DNA of 64,000 nt, taken from Anticarsia gemmatalis (lineage: Eukaryota > Arthropoda > Insecta > Lepidoptera > Erebidae). Shown here in pieces: positions 33,356 through 45,220 of this stretch. Numbering within the stretch: the first letter of the stretch is position 1; each line of letters begins with the position of its first letter. The position numbers and the translations under genes are program-made. The DNA is taken from assembly GCF_050436995.1 (NCBI RefSeq), contig NC_134764.1, positions 3,596,001 to 3,660,000 of the forward strand. Reading direction: 5' to 3'. The notes below the pieces were generated by a model. That model searched no databases, was not told the origin of the DNA, and saw nothing but the letters and a program-made list of their open reading frames with translations.

Positions 33356-33385
33356 TTTGCTAAATTATTGCCGTCTATGTCTGCT
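33338..33385 (-). other. GMC gene exon 2: 30-nt 5' UTR plus start codon and first six codons
   Basis: On the minus strand an acceptor TTTCAG sits directly before 33385, then leader, ATG at 33355, and donor GAG|GTAAGT after 33338. The acceptor upstream of the ATG implies a separate non-coding first exon. Confidence 0.7.
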
Positions 33386-33459
33386 CTGAAACAATAATAA
33401 ACACTTAATTATAAACGAAAGAAAACAAAGTAGAAGCAAGAAAATATCTGCAAGAAAAT

Positions 33460-33640
33460 GTAATTATTATTATCAGCCTACACGCCCTACACTGTTCCAC
33501 TACAGTTCAAAAGCCTCCCTTCCTTCCTACCACCTGAGACCAATATTTGGTATGATAGTCCAACTCATCTTGCCATCTTTTTCTAGGCCTATCACGCAAT
33601 CGTTTTCCGTCAAACAGGACCCACTTAATAGTTGTAGTTG
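33460..33640 (+). repeat. LINE/SINE-derived fragment (ATTATTATCAGCCTACACG family)
   Basis: ATTATTATCAGCCTACACGC ... CCACTACAGTTCAAAAGCCTC ... ACCTGAGACCAATATTTGGT. This is a diverged version of the abundant lepidopteran ATCATCAGCC...CCACTGC...GGCCTCC sequence. A shorter relative is visible near 63630 (CATCATCAGCCTAGCCTG). Confidence 0.55.
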
Positions 33641-34006
33641 TCACAGAATATCATAGGTATATAAAAGTTTAATTTTTTGGAATGTAGAACTATTATTAGC
33701 TCATAAAGACCATGTCAAAACATGTCTCTTAAATTATTGTTTTCAAATTCCGTACACAACTTCTTCCATTGTCTGAACGTCTTCTCAAACTGTGCATCGA
33801 ATCTAACACAACATTTGTTATGAATTCTAAATTTTACTATTGTATAATTTACCAGATGTCGTTGACCCCTCTGACGTTGACCGTCTGTTTATAAGGCAAA
33901 AGTATTTAATAGGTTTAAATAAATTTGCAAGATAATAGATGGTATCCCGGTTCTTTTTTTACATTGGCTAATTTTGATTTTCAGAAACTCATAAAATTCG
34001 TCTTAA

Positions 34007-34215
34007 AACATACATACTATAATATCACGCCTTTTATTCCCAATGGTGTGGGCAGAAGTGAATTAAATACACCCGCTTTTCAAGAGGCGAGCCTATTGCC
34101 ATTTACCGGGCACGTTACCAACCTCCGAGTTACTATTGAAACATATTCTAATATAAATGGAAAAATTCTAATAGGATTTTGCCACCTCTGGGAATCGAAC
34201 CATGCATACATTGCC
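34007..34215 (+). repeat. Dispersed repeat A, diverged copy
   Basis: ACATACATACTATAATATCA then CGCCTTTTATTCCCAATGGT, GTGGGCAGAAGTG, ending near CTGGGAATCGAACC. The open frame over it is not a host gene. Confidence 0.55.
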
Positions 34216-34990
34216 ATATACCAGGCACGTCGTAAAATTCAGTTCCTAAATAATGTATATTGTGTCCACAATAGTCTGAGTTTTGAACAAAGCCTAACTT
34301 GTGTAAAAGTAACGGTCACAGGAATGTTAACATGCGTTACACACTCTACACTTACGTCCTCTTGTTTGTGAACTACTTAATAATGCATAGGAATTTCACT
34401 TCTATCTAAAAATCTAACTATCGTCTTGCTGAGGTCCTTTGGTCGCGGTCAAGTATAAGTAAAACACCTGATTCTATTAACGTATCCACCTTTTTTAACC
34501 ATGGTGAAAATATAGGAGTCATGACAAATTAGCTTTTGAATTGGCCTCCGTTTGAAGAATAAAGGAAAGGACTTATAAACCAACGATTTCATAGAGAGCC
34601 CTGGGGTGCATGATTTGATGATGCAAAAAAAAAGTAACTGTAGCAAACAGCCAACCGACCCAATTTTCATGCTTCTGCCACCCGCGCACTTCGCATACAC
34701 GTCTCTTTTACTAAAAAACGGACTACTAGTTTGTAGTTCTTCAGAATACGGGTACTTATTTAAAATAATAAGTTATCGCTGTGCCACATTTCAGTCTAAA
34801 TAGGTAGTGAGGTTTTTACAGCATAGCCGAGGAAGCGTAGGTTACACGCAGAATTGATTTCGTATTTTTAACATCACTTTACTATGAAACTAGTCGTGAA
34901 GCAATCATATACTAATATTATAAAGCTGAAGAGTTTCTAATTAAAATATTCTGTTTGTGTTGAATAGACCATTTATCGAGGAATTCTTTA

Positions 34991-35116
34991 GACTATATAA
35001 CATCACGCTGCAACTATTAGGAGCGGGGGAGCAATGAAAACAAATCACAAAAACGGGGTTAATTATGACCCATTCTCTCTTATCTGACGCAAGCGAAGTT
35101 GCTCGGGTCAGCTAGT
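34991..35116 (+). repeat. Dispersed repeat C, copy 2
   Basis: Same order of motifs as 29733-29856 (CTATATAACATCACGCT, AGGAGCGG, AAAAACGGGG, GACGCAAGCGAAGTTGC, GGGTCAGCTAGTT) in the same orientation, with scattered differences. Lies in the proposed first intron of the GMC gene. Confidence 0.75.
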
Positions 35117-35745
35117 TGTAGATAAAGTTACTGTGAAACTTAATATTGCTAAAAGGCTATACGGTGGAAAATAGAAATACAATATCTTAGTCGTGTTGCG
35201 AGCAGAGTAATAATTATTTTGAAAAGCTTTACGTATGCCGAGTGCACGGAGTCAGCAGTCTAGAAAGTAGGATCGTTTGACGTTTCACTTTAACGGACAA
35301 AATATTGGATAAAAGATTACCTTGACTGAGAGGTTAATGGATCTAGCTATATAGACATTGTTTTTAAACATAAGTAGCAGCGTTTAGATAATGAAATACC
35401 ATAATTTTATGAAAGACATTTGCAGTTTCGCAAAATATTGATGTAGAAGACTCAAATAGAAAACTTTTGTTTACTTGTACTTCGAGTTTTGGCTAATAAT
35501 GTGTTAAGCATCCAAATATTCTTAGTGATTTTTGTATGTGACAGATTTATTATTGACTTACAAATTAGTCTTAACCACTAGAGGCGACTCAAGAACGACA
35601 CAGTCAGAGGTCAAGTTCTTGAATACTCATAGAGTAAATACTAAAGTTCTTGGTATACTTGATGTATGTATTCTGACATCATTCCATGATAAACATTCGT
35701 GAAGTTTTGTACATCCCGTTAAACTCCTTTTTAAGGTCATGACTG

Positions 35746-35795
35746 TCGCACAGCTGGGCAAGGGTCTCCTCCCGAACGATAGAGGGATAGGCCTT
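35746..35795 (+). repeat. Dispersed repeat B, short fragment
   Basis: CGCACAGCTGGGCAAGGGTC then TCCTCCCGAACGATAG. Shares the core GCAAGGGTCTCCTCC with the copies at 17788 and 41488. Confidence 0.55.
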
Positions 35796-37849
35796 GTGTA
35801 TAACTATCTATTTTTGTGTAACTATCGTCACATTACAAAACATAGTCCCATCCTTTCCACCTCTTCGCGTTACCAAAGCCTCGCTTCACAAAGTACAAAA
35901 CAGATTTGTTTGGTAGTCTACCAATAAAATAAGAATATGATCGCTCAAATTGTACTCTAACTTTTTCCACCAATTAAAAATACTAACATCATTCTCTCTG
36001 ATATTATCATCACCCACGAAATCTTCGACCGGAATCCCCGAAACCACAATAATTTAAGTAAACAAATAGCATTTAAAGCTAATTTTCGGCACCTCGTTCA
36101 TTTAAAGAGTCCTTGGCCTTCGCTAGACACATTTAAATTCGTACGGCGATACTCAAGCGTATAATTTAGGAAATCCCAGTTTTTACCGTTATCTAATAGA
36201 CGTGGTTTGATAAAAACTAAAACTACTTAGTTAAGGAAACCTTTGAATAAATAAAACTATACGACCTATACGTTATTATTATACTAGGATTCGCTGACAC
36301 GTGAATATCAATAAGTACAGCGTTAGTGATTCTTTGAGGTGTTCAACAGGAACGAAAAGCTTAGTTTTACTAAGTTATGGATAGGTTTTATAACTTGTAG
36401 ATAAGTTATGAATGTATTTTTTACAGCTGAAGTGATTTTATTTTCCTATGTCGTTCATTATAGTGACCCGTTGCCGGAAAAAAGCCTCCCACCTTTCCTT
36501 TCAAATCACCCTATTGGTTAATGTGATTACATGCCAAAAATAGAAATAAATCATAGTGATTTGCAAAACCCTAAAACGCATGTTAATGATTTCTGAAAAG
36601 ATTTTCTTAGGATTCAAAACCTTAAAAATATCACACTAAACTTTAATGTAGGGTGAACTTTATAGTACCATAAATCGTTTTTATTGGTTTTAAATTAAAA
36701 TCGTACCCTTCCTTTATATCCCAAAAATGTTTTAGTAGGACATTAACATCGACAAACTTATTTATATTTTGTTTTAGTGGGATTCTAATCAGCGATCCGA
36801 AATCACATATTTTTACCAAAAATATTGGCTTTGGTATGCAATCCGGTCCGAATGCTAATGTATTAACCCCGTATATTTATGGCTTCCAATGCTTCCATGC
36901 CAGCCAACATTTTTAAACAAATAAGTATTTACGTTTTCAAACCGTTTCGTGAAAAAAATTTAGTATTCTCACTGGCCATATCAAGTTTATGATGGTTGGA
37001 AAATTTAAAATGACCTAAAAAGGTTTTTTTGCAACAGAGCCGAGTGCATGAAACCTTTGATATGGATTGAAACTTTTTAATATTCATATCTTTTTATAAG
37101 AAAATTTTGCACCATCTTAATGTCTTCATGACTTTCTTGTTAATCAAATTATTATCTATGTGATTTTAAAGAATATAATTAGTACAAAATTACGTGATAA
37201 ATATACATAAATTATGATGGCACAAATTTAAAATATGTACATAAATTAAACAGAGGTAAATATCCTAACAGTTGATAGAGATATCAAACAACAAATTTAG
37301 GATTCCTTTACGAAAGGGTAAAAATGAGTTCTCAAACTCTGCTGTCACTAGGCTGTGTATTTTATGAACCGTGAAAACTATACAGTTGAAATGTTCACAG
37401 ATGATGTACATATATCCGTTCCTACTATGTGAATTAGAAAACAAATAATAGTTACAAAAAATGCGACGTGACGACAACGAATGCGAAATTTAAATGATAA
37501 TATTGATTTGATGGTACGGAGCCCGCCGTGCTTAAGTTTGACTCACAGGCCGGTTTTTCTTATAAATGTAAATTTTGGGGATGTTATATGTTTGTTAAAT
37601 CAAGTTCATTGCCTTCGCCGGTGTGTGACAATAATAGTGAGGTTATGAGCAAACAGGTATTATGTGGGCTTTGTTCAGTGTCATACTGATTTAGTTTCAT
37701 TGAGATTTGTTTAAATAATATAAAGCCTGAACAAATACCCTAATTCATTGAAAAAAAAGACGAAGGCCGCTATAGGGTTTGTGTAATTCAAAGATATATT
37801 TTTTAATTCGACTATGTGTCAGAAATGTTGATAATTGTGCTTCGAAACA

Positions 37850-37995
37850 TTAGTCTAATGGTTCGACTATAGGTATTAACTGATACGGATAAAAAGAGTC
37901 TATTTGTACACGACTGCTTGTCATGAGACTAGCCTTCAACCCAGGCACCGTATTATTCGGTGGTATACGTCCTGTTCGATTCCTGTGTCAGGCAA
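37850..37995 (+). repeat. tRNA-derived SINE-like fragment
   Basis: TGTTCGATTCCTG, a B-box-like (T-arm) motif, follows GGTGGTATACGTCC, and upstream there is TAGTCTAATGGTTCGACTA, resembling a D-arm. It does not fold as an intact tRNA, so it is scored as a SINE remnant. Confidence 0.4.
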
Positions 37996-38172
37996 TTTTT
38001 TGGGATTTTAACACATTTGCAATATGCAATTCACAGAAAACGAGATAACTAATTGTAGAGAAATTGCATGAAATATGATAGTTATTTTATAAACTGCTCT
38101 ATCAATCAGTTTTTAAATACACATTAAACCCTCAAATCTTTAATTATAATTTCATATTAAAGTCATAATTAC

Positions 38173-38284
38173 CTTTTATTTAAAACACTTAATTATCACT
38201 ACATGCACAATATCACAAAAAATCACAATAATATTTGTTCGTGAGTCGCGCGCGTTAGGAGACGCGCAAGCGACAACGCGCACT
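38173..38284 (-). other. Proposed non-coding exon 1 of the GMC gene
   Basis: On the minus strand, an initiator CAGTG (38285-38281) begins a GC-rich leader that runs to a donor AAAAG|GTAATT at 38173/38172. An acceptor waits at 33386 just before the ATG exon, giving an intron of about 4.8 kb. Inferred from signals only. Confidence 0.5.
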
Positions 38285-38302
38285 GCGCTCGTCAAACTTT
38301 TG

Positions 38303-38308
38303 TTTATA
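38303..38308 (-). promoter_or_regulatory. TATA box (TATAAA, minus strand) of the GMC gene
   Basis: CATATAAACAAAAG on the minus strand. The first T is 24 bp upstream of the A of the CAGTG initiator, a plausible spacing for an insect TATA-Inr promoter, and it is followed by a GC-rich leader. Confidence 0.5.
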
Positions 38309-38624
38309 TGGAGATGATACTCGCGGGCTAAGGCTGCTTTACACTGACCATACAACATGGTTTATTTATACAATTGTGTATCTTTTTAACTTGGTTTTCC
38401 CCATTTTGGTGTATGAGAATGAAGTAAAATTGTTTTCGTTTTTGTTGATTTCATAAGGTCTCCGTAAAGGGTTTAAATAAGTTAGACGCTGTATAATCAA
38501 TAAGTAGATATAGCAATAAGTAAGTTATGACAATAGACTCTAGATAATGCTTGATATCTGATAATAGTTCATAATTTTAGCTTCTAAAAGTTAAGGTGCC
38601 TATGCGGCTCGATTTTATGCGACA

Positions 38625-38740
38625 GAGATATCTAGAGGATGGCAGGAAATAGCTGAGGACCGAGAACAGTTTTGACCATGAGTTTGAGGGAGACTTTTGC
38701 CCGATAATGGAACAGTATAGGTTAAAAACAAGTGTCGGCA
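38625..38740 (+). repeat. LINE 3' end fragment
   Basis: CTGAGGACCGAGAACAGTTT ... GAGGGAGACTTTTGCCC ... TAATGGAACAGTATAGGTTAAA. This corresponds to the common moth motif GGGAGACCTTTGCCCAGCAG then TGGGACAGTATAGGC, at the end of a reverse-transcriptase ORF and its 3' UTR. Confidence 0.55.
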
Positions 38741-40540
38741 ACCAATAATTCGAAACATATATTATTAGTTATTTTAGTTCATAAAATTGTAGAGTTCATT
38801 GGTCTTTCTAACAGGACCGCTTTTGTTTAGTTTTATTTGAATATTAAATTTTATTAGATCTACAAGTTTGGATTTTTGTGTTAATATTAATATTTTGCAT
38901 CTAACGGATTGACCGGTTTATATTTTAATAATACATAATATTAAACTTACTATACTATATTAAATACCGATACACTCGCTTATTTTTATCAAATACAATT
39001 TATAACGTGTCATAATTATGACAAGCTGTAAATATTTGTTATCCCATTGAAGTACTGAATCCTGATAACAGTTGTCCGATACAATAACATACATCTTGAT
39101 ATCATTAATTTTATTTGACCATCCGTTGAAATTATGATGGCATTATCAATCTTACTCGGAGAATCTTTTAATTGGAAAAAAGAGGTTGAGAATTTCTGAA
39201 AAATAAATTGTAACCTATACAACCTGTATTACCCAAAAGGTACCTATGTGTTATGCACATATTTGACCTCTATAAACTCTCCTCGGCCGTTGGCTATCAT
39301 CAACAATAGGTACTGGCCACTATTGCCGAATATCGGCCAGGAACATTTTTCCGTAGCGAAGGTTTCGTTGGCCACCACGCTGAGCTGTCTATCATTATTT
39401 TATTTTTACGAGCTAACCATAAAGCAATAGGTTATATCATTAGTGATCCTAAATACATAGTAACATTTCATGTAGATATAAACCTTTGTATAGTAAATAA
39501 GTAGAGCGCGTAATACGTTGACATTGAACTAATACATCATCACTGACGTTATAATCATAACACAGAATTTTTTTATGGGTTTTTCAACCATTGGGAGCAA
39601 TGGGCTTACTTTCGGCACTCGAATTCGATTCCAGTCGTTTTAAAATCGAGCTTATGTCAGAACTTTTACATTTCAAAATAAGGCTTGATTAAACGCTGTT
39701 TTTTAAATAATACTAGTTAGATTGTTTCATTCACATTGGTCCAAAGGCATCGATTAGATTATAAATAACCAAAAGTACTAAATTGCGATAGCTAATGTAA
39801 AGACTCCTTGGCTTATGTTGGGAAGAGGTTGACTTTATCCTGGCCTTACTTTTGTGATCATACAATAGTATAGAGCACTTTAATTTCAATTTCCGGAGGT
39901 AACATAAGCAATAAATATAATTTTTAACATACAAAATAAACTATCGCAAACTCCAAAAACCAGGTAATGTCAATTCAGTCACGTTAACTTCATTTGTTTT
40001 ATTTCATTCAAGGCTGCAGTTTACTGAGGACTTCATCATCTCTTATTATTTAGATTTGAGCTAAAACCTCTTACACTTTAATTAAGTATGTGATGTAGAT
40101 TGTTATTATTAATTTTTAATACTTCATTAGACTTGTTTTTGAGAAAGCCTTTCGATTCTCCTAGTGGTGAGCAAATTAGGAGGCTGCAAATACAATATCC
40201 CGATAGGAGTAATGTTATTGAATCTTATAGTAAAAGCTTGGAATTCATATGGAGATAATAGCCAAAAACATAGTAAAATTAGTGATGTATATCTATAGTT
40301 AAATAAATAAGTGAGTAGAGCTAAGGAGGAAAAAGGATTACATAAAATAAACCCAAAAGAAACAATAAATCTTGTGTAAAATTTTCGTAATAATATTATT
40401 ATAACGACCAAATCAATAATAGTTTACCATAAAAAAAAACAACGATGACTGTATCATAGTAATTTAATAAAACCCACAATTTTTTCGCGCGTGTATCGTT
40501 CGAAAGGAACCGATGCTTATTGCGAAAGACTTTGAACTGG

Positions 40541-40549
40541 TGACCTTGA
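40541..40549 (-). promoter_or_regulatory. Candidate FTZ-F1 / orphan receptor site (TCAAGGTCA)
   Basis: TGACCTTGA on the plus strand is a perfect YCAAGGYCR monomer site on the minus strand, about 2.26 kb upstream of the proposed GMC promoter. One 9-mer is easily found by chance. Confidence 0.25.
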
Positions 40550-41487
40550 ACTAGACCTCAAGAGGCTTTGATGTCAAGCCAAGAATTACAACATACTGTC
40601 AAGGTTCCGCACTTACATTAACAGTGAAATTACCTGGTTTAATGAAAGTAGGCATTGTTGATGTCATTTTTTAAGGAAATAAAAGAAGTATTTCTTAACT
40701 CGCCGAGGTTTTTTTGTTATATCTTCCCCGATTACTTAAAGATGCGTGTGGAGACCGATTTCAAGTTTTTTTTTTGTGTGAATGGGTATATTGTTTTCTT
40801 TAATTAAGGGCAGACAACTAACTACAGATCAGATATTACCATTAATTGGTTTCTCCATAACTACTAACTTTTTATAAGATTGAAGTAAGCAACACTGTCA
40901 GTTGCATAGACCCAATAGAAAAGTATATTCTTCAACACAGAAAACAGAACTTACGGTACCAATGCTAGAATTGCATTAAATCTAAAGTTAAGTACTTACA
41001 TTTCTGCCTCACACAAATCACTCGAATCATTAGCCCGTGTACCAGGTATGGGTATACCCGGTTTAACTAAAACTTTTCGGCCTTTCAACCTAACGTGCTA
41101 TGAATCACATGAGTTCGTTTTATGTATGTATAACATTTCTTTTCACTTAACAGTTTCCGTACACGCGTGAAAACCAAAACTATGGGAAATCAATTGACAA
41201 TTCGCAACCATTTCTAATGATTCCGATGGTCATTGCAAATCATTGTGTTGGCTGGAACGAGGGCTGTGTGATGAAAATGCACGGTCATTACATTCTGACT
41301 GTTTGATTTATATGTTTTTATTGTAAAGTATTGTAGAGTTCATGTGTTTTAACCTTCGTCGTCTAGTCTACAATGTTTTAATATCCCGTACTAATTTTCA
41401 ATGTCGTCTGCGGTATGAAGTTTATTTAATTGTGAGATTTTTTGGAAAGTTCCGATTCTCTAGTAGGTTTTCATTTTTTTTTATTAT

Positions 41488-41600
41488 TAGCCCATTTCTG
41501 TCCCACTGCAAGGCAAGGGTCTCCTCCTAAACGACAGGGAGGCCATGAGTCCACCACGCTGGCCAAGTGCGGGTTGGGGACTTTGCATACCCTCAAAATA
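41488..41600 (+). repeat. Dispersed repeat B, long copy
   Basis: CCCATTTCTGTCCCACTGCA then AGGCAAGGGTCTCCTCC, GGAGGCCATGAGTCCACCA, CGCTGGCCAAGTGCGGG and TTGGGGACTTTGCATACC. The best-preserved copy in the window. Confidence 0.7.
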
Positions 41601-44479
41601 AATGTATATATCGGCATTGTTCCGCATAACTGGTTCCCTCAACGTCATCATGCGTATTTTTTAAGTCCAAATTAGTTTCCTTAATAATACTAATCCTAGG
41701 CAAAAGTAACGTTAAGCAACTCTAACTCAAAATTTACATTTTATCCTCCTTCGTGTTAGTTATTTCACAAAAACATTGACTTCAAACTGCATCTATTTTT
41801 CGCATCGATACTTTTGTTTTAAGTTATTTATCATTCAACTCACGAACTCAGGCAATCGTTGAGATGAATTCTAACGATTTACAATAAAACATACCGAACT
41901 TTGTAAGAAATAGAAAAGTACGGTATTCTTCGCTTTTGTCTCCACCCAAGATGTATCTATTTAATGTATTGGGAACATTAAAAATCCATACCATTAAAGC
42001 ATGCCTACTGTATTAGGTATTTTTATCAGGTATAAGGAGGTAGTTCGGACAGCACTCGTATTTTGATACTTTTATAATAAAAATATTTATGTGATATAAA
42101 TTGTCAGAAAATCTGTCGATTACGACATCCCAGGTTCTTTTCCCGAGTATGGTAGAGTTGGCTCTGTGAGTGGAAATTTTCAGCGCTTGACAGATTATCC
42201 AGGTAGACTGATAAAGAAAATTCGCCCCCTATTACGTATTAATATAATGTGCTCTCAATATTATTCGGTGTCATACAGATTGCAGGACTCCTAAACCATT
42301 TGCCAAACAACAGCTAGAAAACATGCAAGTTTAAAATACAATCAATACACGAGCAATTAGTTACCAAATTTATTTTTTTCTATTATAATCTAATAAAACT
42401 AGAAAATCCGTATTCTCACCCAACAAAGCGCTATTAGTTTGTGTTATGACACGGAACGGGCATCTTTACTGCCTCCGATTATACGGAAGTAACAAAAACT
42501 ATGTACGAAAAACGTAAAAATAAAATAGAAACACGTGAGTGGTTGAGGGTTCAAAATCTGTTTTTGTTGTTGTGTTCAATTTTTAGAAGACACGTGCTAA
42601 CTTAAAATTACGAATTTTGTTTGTACCAATTTTCAAGTTATATTTTTAAAGTATAGGTTTATTTAAATTTTTAGTAGTTTGTTGAAAGTGTAGATTCGTT
42701 AAAGTAAAATGTTTAAAAATATACTTTTAAACTTAAATAGAAATGTAATAATCATCAAGCCACAATAACAATATAATTTAGAAAATATTCACGGTTTGTT
42801 AGTTCCACAACATTTGTATGCAAGGATACGTAGACGTAGATAAAATATTCTAATGTTTTTCAACTACATCTTAGTATTTCATCTGTACCTAAGCATCCGT
42901 GCATAAATAATGAGTAAATGACATTTCTATAATGATGATGATTATGATAAACTGATATTGAAATCAATGCAATATATACCAGTACCAGAATGCACAGCTC
43001 TAGTATGCAATGGATTAAATTTTCAGTGGATGCAGTGCATTGCTTGGAGGCCTATAAAATACTTCAGCTATCGAGCTTAAACAAATATTCGTCTGGAATA
43101 TTTATTTCGTGTCGTAGTTAAAACCCTTGTTCTATTACCTACTCATTCAAATGTTGACGGCCTTCTGTGCATTTACGAAAAAAAATAAAATAAAAGAATA
43201 GTCAATTTTATATTTTCACGAATTAAAGTATATCTTTGAAACCATTTGTATCGGCCTTCAATCGAGAAAGTATTCTTTTGACGGTAATAATTTTCGTTTA
43301 ATATGTTAGGTATTTGTGAAAAAAAGCTAGTTATCAGTAATTATGACAATGATATACGCTTGACCTAGTTACATCTCATTATGAGATGAAATTATGAGTA
43401 GCTTATCAGTTCAAGATTCACTAATGGCAGACTAATGCATTCATTGACAGGAAGGTCACATAATAATATTAATGCAATAGGAAATGTAGGAAAATACAGT
43501 ACCTACTACTTTTTTATTTCAAACCGATTTCAAAGAAAGACGAGGTTTTCAATACCTTTTCATAAGGTGGACTGGTTTTGAATGTTCCTTTTTTATTTGA
43601 AAGGTAATTTGCTTGTCATCAAGTCCCGATTGATTTATATCTGACGAGTAGTTTATATTTGGGATATACATAAAAACTATGTATATATTGATGATAATAC
43701 AGTGACATTTTGCTATGAAGCCGGATTATTTTGGAATAATTATTCTGGTGTAGAGATTTAGTATTGTAGATTTTAATGTGCAAGAATGCAAATATGCAGT
43801 AACAGCGCATATAAATATGACTGTAATGGAAAGGTCTCGTATTTGGATCCCGATAGAGACAAAAATATTGACTTACTTTTTCAGTTCACATATTTGCACC
43901 TATTATTCCGCACTATGCCTTGAAAAAACATTCATATAAATGAATCAATTTGTGCCTGGTATGTTAGCATTAAAGTTAATGAAAAAATAAATATTATTTG
44001 TTATCGTTCTTCATTTGCTACGGCCTTAGCATAGCTACTTTAAAGCCTAAACGTTTCACGTGATACCTATAAAAAAATACCTATAAAATATTCAATAAAT
44101 ACTATTAATTTACGAGCAATATCTTCAAACTTCCGATACTTAACTTACTTCACTTATTAAAACAAAACTCTTGCAGTTTTCTGACTCATAACTTGCAAAT
44201 ATTTGTTTGAATAACAAATACATACTTACGATGGGAAAAACCATGACTTTTTCTTCAAATAACGAATGCGATATAGTGACGCATTCAAATGGGATTTGTA
44301 TGTTATCATGAGGAAAATCTTATGTCGTGTAGTGCTTGAATACTTTCATAGTGACGTCTGATTACTGTTCTTTTATTTTAATTTTCAGTTTCGTCAGTCA
44401 TTTTTAGTTTTGTTTTATTTGAATACTTTTTAATTTCTCGTTCTATTAATTTTTTTTATTTCGACCTATAAAATATTTT

Positions 44480-44670
44480 GCCGTCTAAGCAGCAGGCTGC
44501 TGTGGTGCGCTTGATAGTGTATCTGACTGCTGACCACGAAGTCCCGGGTTCGATTCCCTTCACCTTTGGGTGCAGCCGTGATATTATGTAGTAGTAGTAG
44601 TCCGGGTTTTAATAACGTGCCTAGTATGGTGCAATAGGCTGGCCCATAATCACTTAGAACCTTACCAAAT
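44480..44670 (+). repeat. tRNA-derived SINE
   Basis: Polymerase III B-box GGTTCGATTCC at 44547-44557, preceded by a D-arm/A-box-like GTGGTGCGCTTGATAG about 45 bp upstream, then a non-tRNA body (TTTTAATAACGTGCCTAGTA). The head is not a functional tRNA: acceptor and anticodon stems do not form convincingly. Confidence 0.55.
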
Positions 44671-44948
44671 ATAAAAATTAACTTAGACTTCGACAAACAT
44701 TATTTTTGATGTAAACATAAGTTGTTGCGTTGTTGCATATTCTGCAAATAATACCGTTGTATGGAGCACACTTTCTGTGCGTCAAAAGTGAAATCAACCT
44801 GTTTTGCAATCCGACACAGGTCTTCGAGTAACGGCGTTTTTACTCCTTGTTTTTATAGGTTCTTATTTTTCTTATATGAAAAGGTAAATTGTATACATAT
44901 TCATATCTAAACTGGCCAATAGCTCGGCTATCACAGAAGACTCTTATA

Positions 44949-45135
44949 TTCCGTGGCGCAATGGTTTAGGTCGCCACGCCGCTACCATTGCGTTGAGAGG
45001 TCGTAAGTTAGATTCCCACACGGAACTCTGGTCTGGTTGTACATTGTGTCCGTTGTTCGTATCTTTGTAAAAGTCCCCGCAAAACAAGATCAATTCTTAG
45101 TGTGGGAGTTGTCTTTGATAAAAACAAAAACAAAA
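44949..45135 (+). repeat. tRNA-derived SINE with A-rich 3' end
   Basis: The head CCGTGGCGCAATGGTTTAGG (A-box) ... GTTAGATTCCCACACGG (B-box) closes on an acceptor-like CCGTG/CACGG pairing. It is followed by a body (TGTACATTGTGTCCGTTGTT) and a tail of AAAAAC repeats. A typical SINE layout, with an A/B-box spacing close to that of a tRNA. Confidence 0.65.
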
Positions 45136-45186
45136 CAGACTCTCAGCGCTCTTTTATGCCCTCTGAATGTCTATAAAGTCCTTATA

Positions 45187-45220
45187 CCCACTTACTGATA
45201 TGCTGGAATCAGTAAGTGGG
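45187..45220. other. Perfect 13-bp hairpin
   Basis: CCCACTTACTGAT and ATCAGTAAGTGGG around an 8-nt loop (ATGCTGGA). No coding context; short for a miRNA precursor. Confidence 0.4.

Noticed and set aside
33925..34371. 148-residue plus-strand frame
   Set aside because: Runs through repeat A sequence and has no family resemblance; chance opening in a repeat.
44547..44557. Possible tRNA gene (GGTTCGATTCC)
   Set aside because: B-box present but acceptor and anticodon arms do not pair; SINE head instead.
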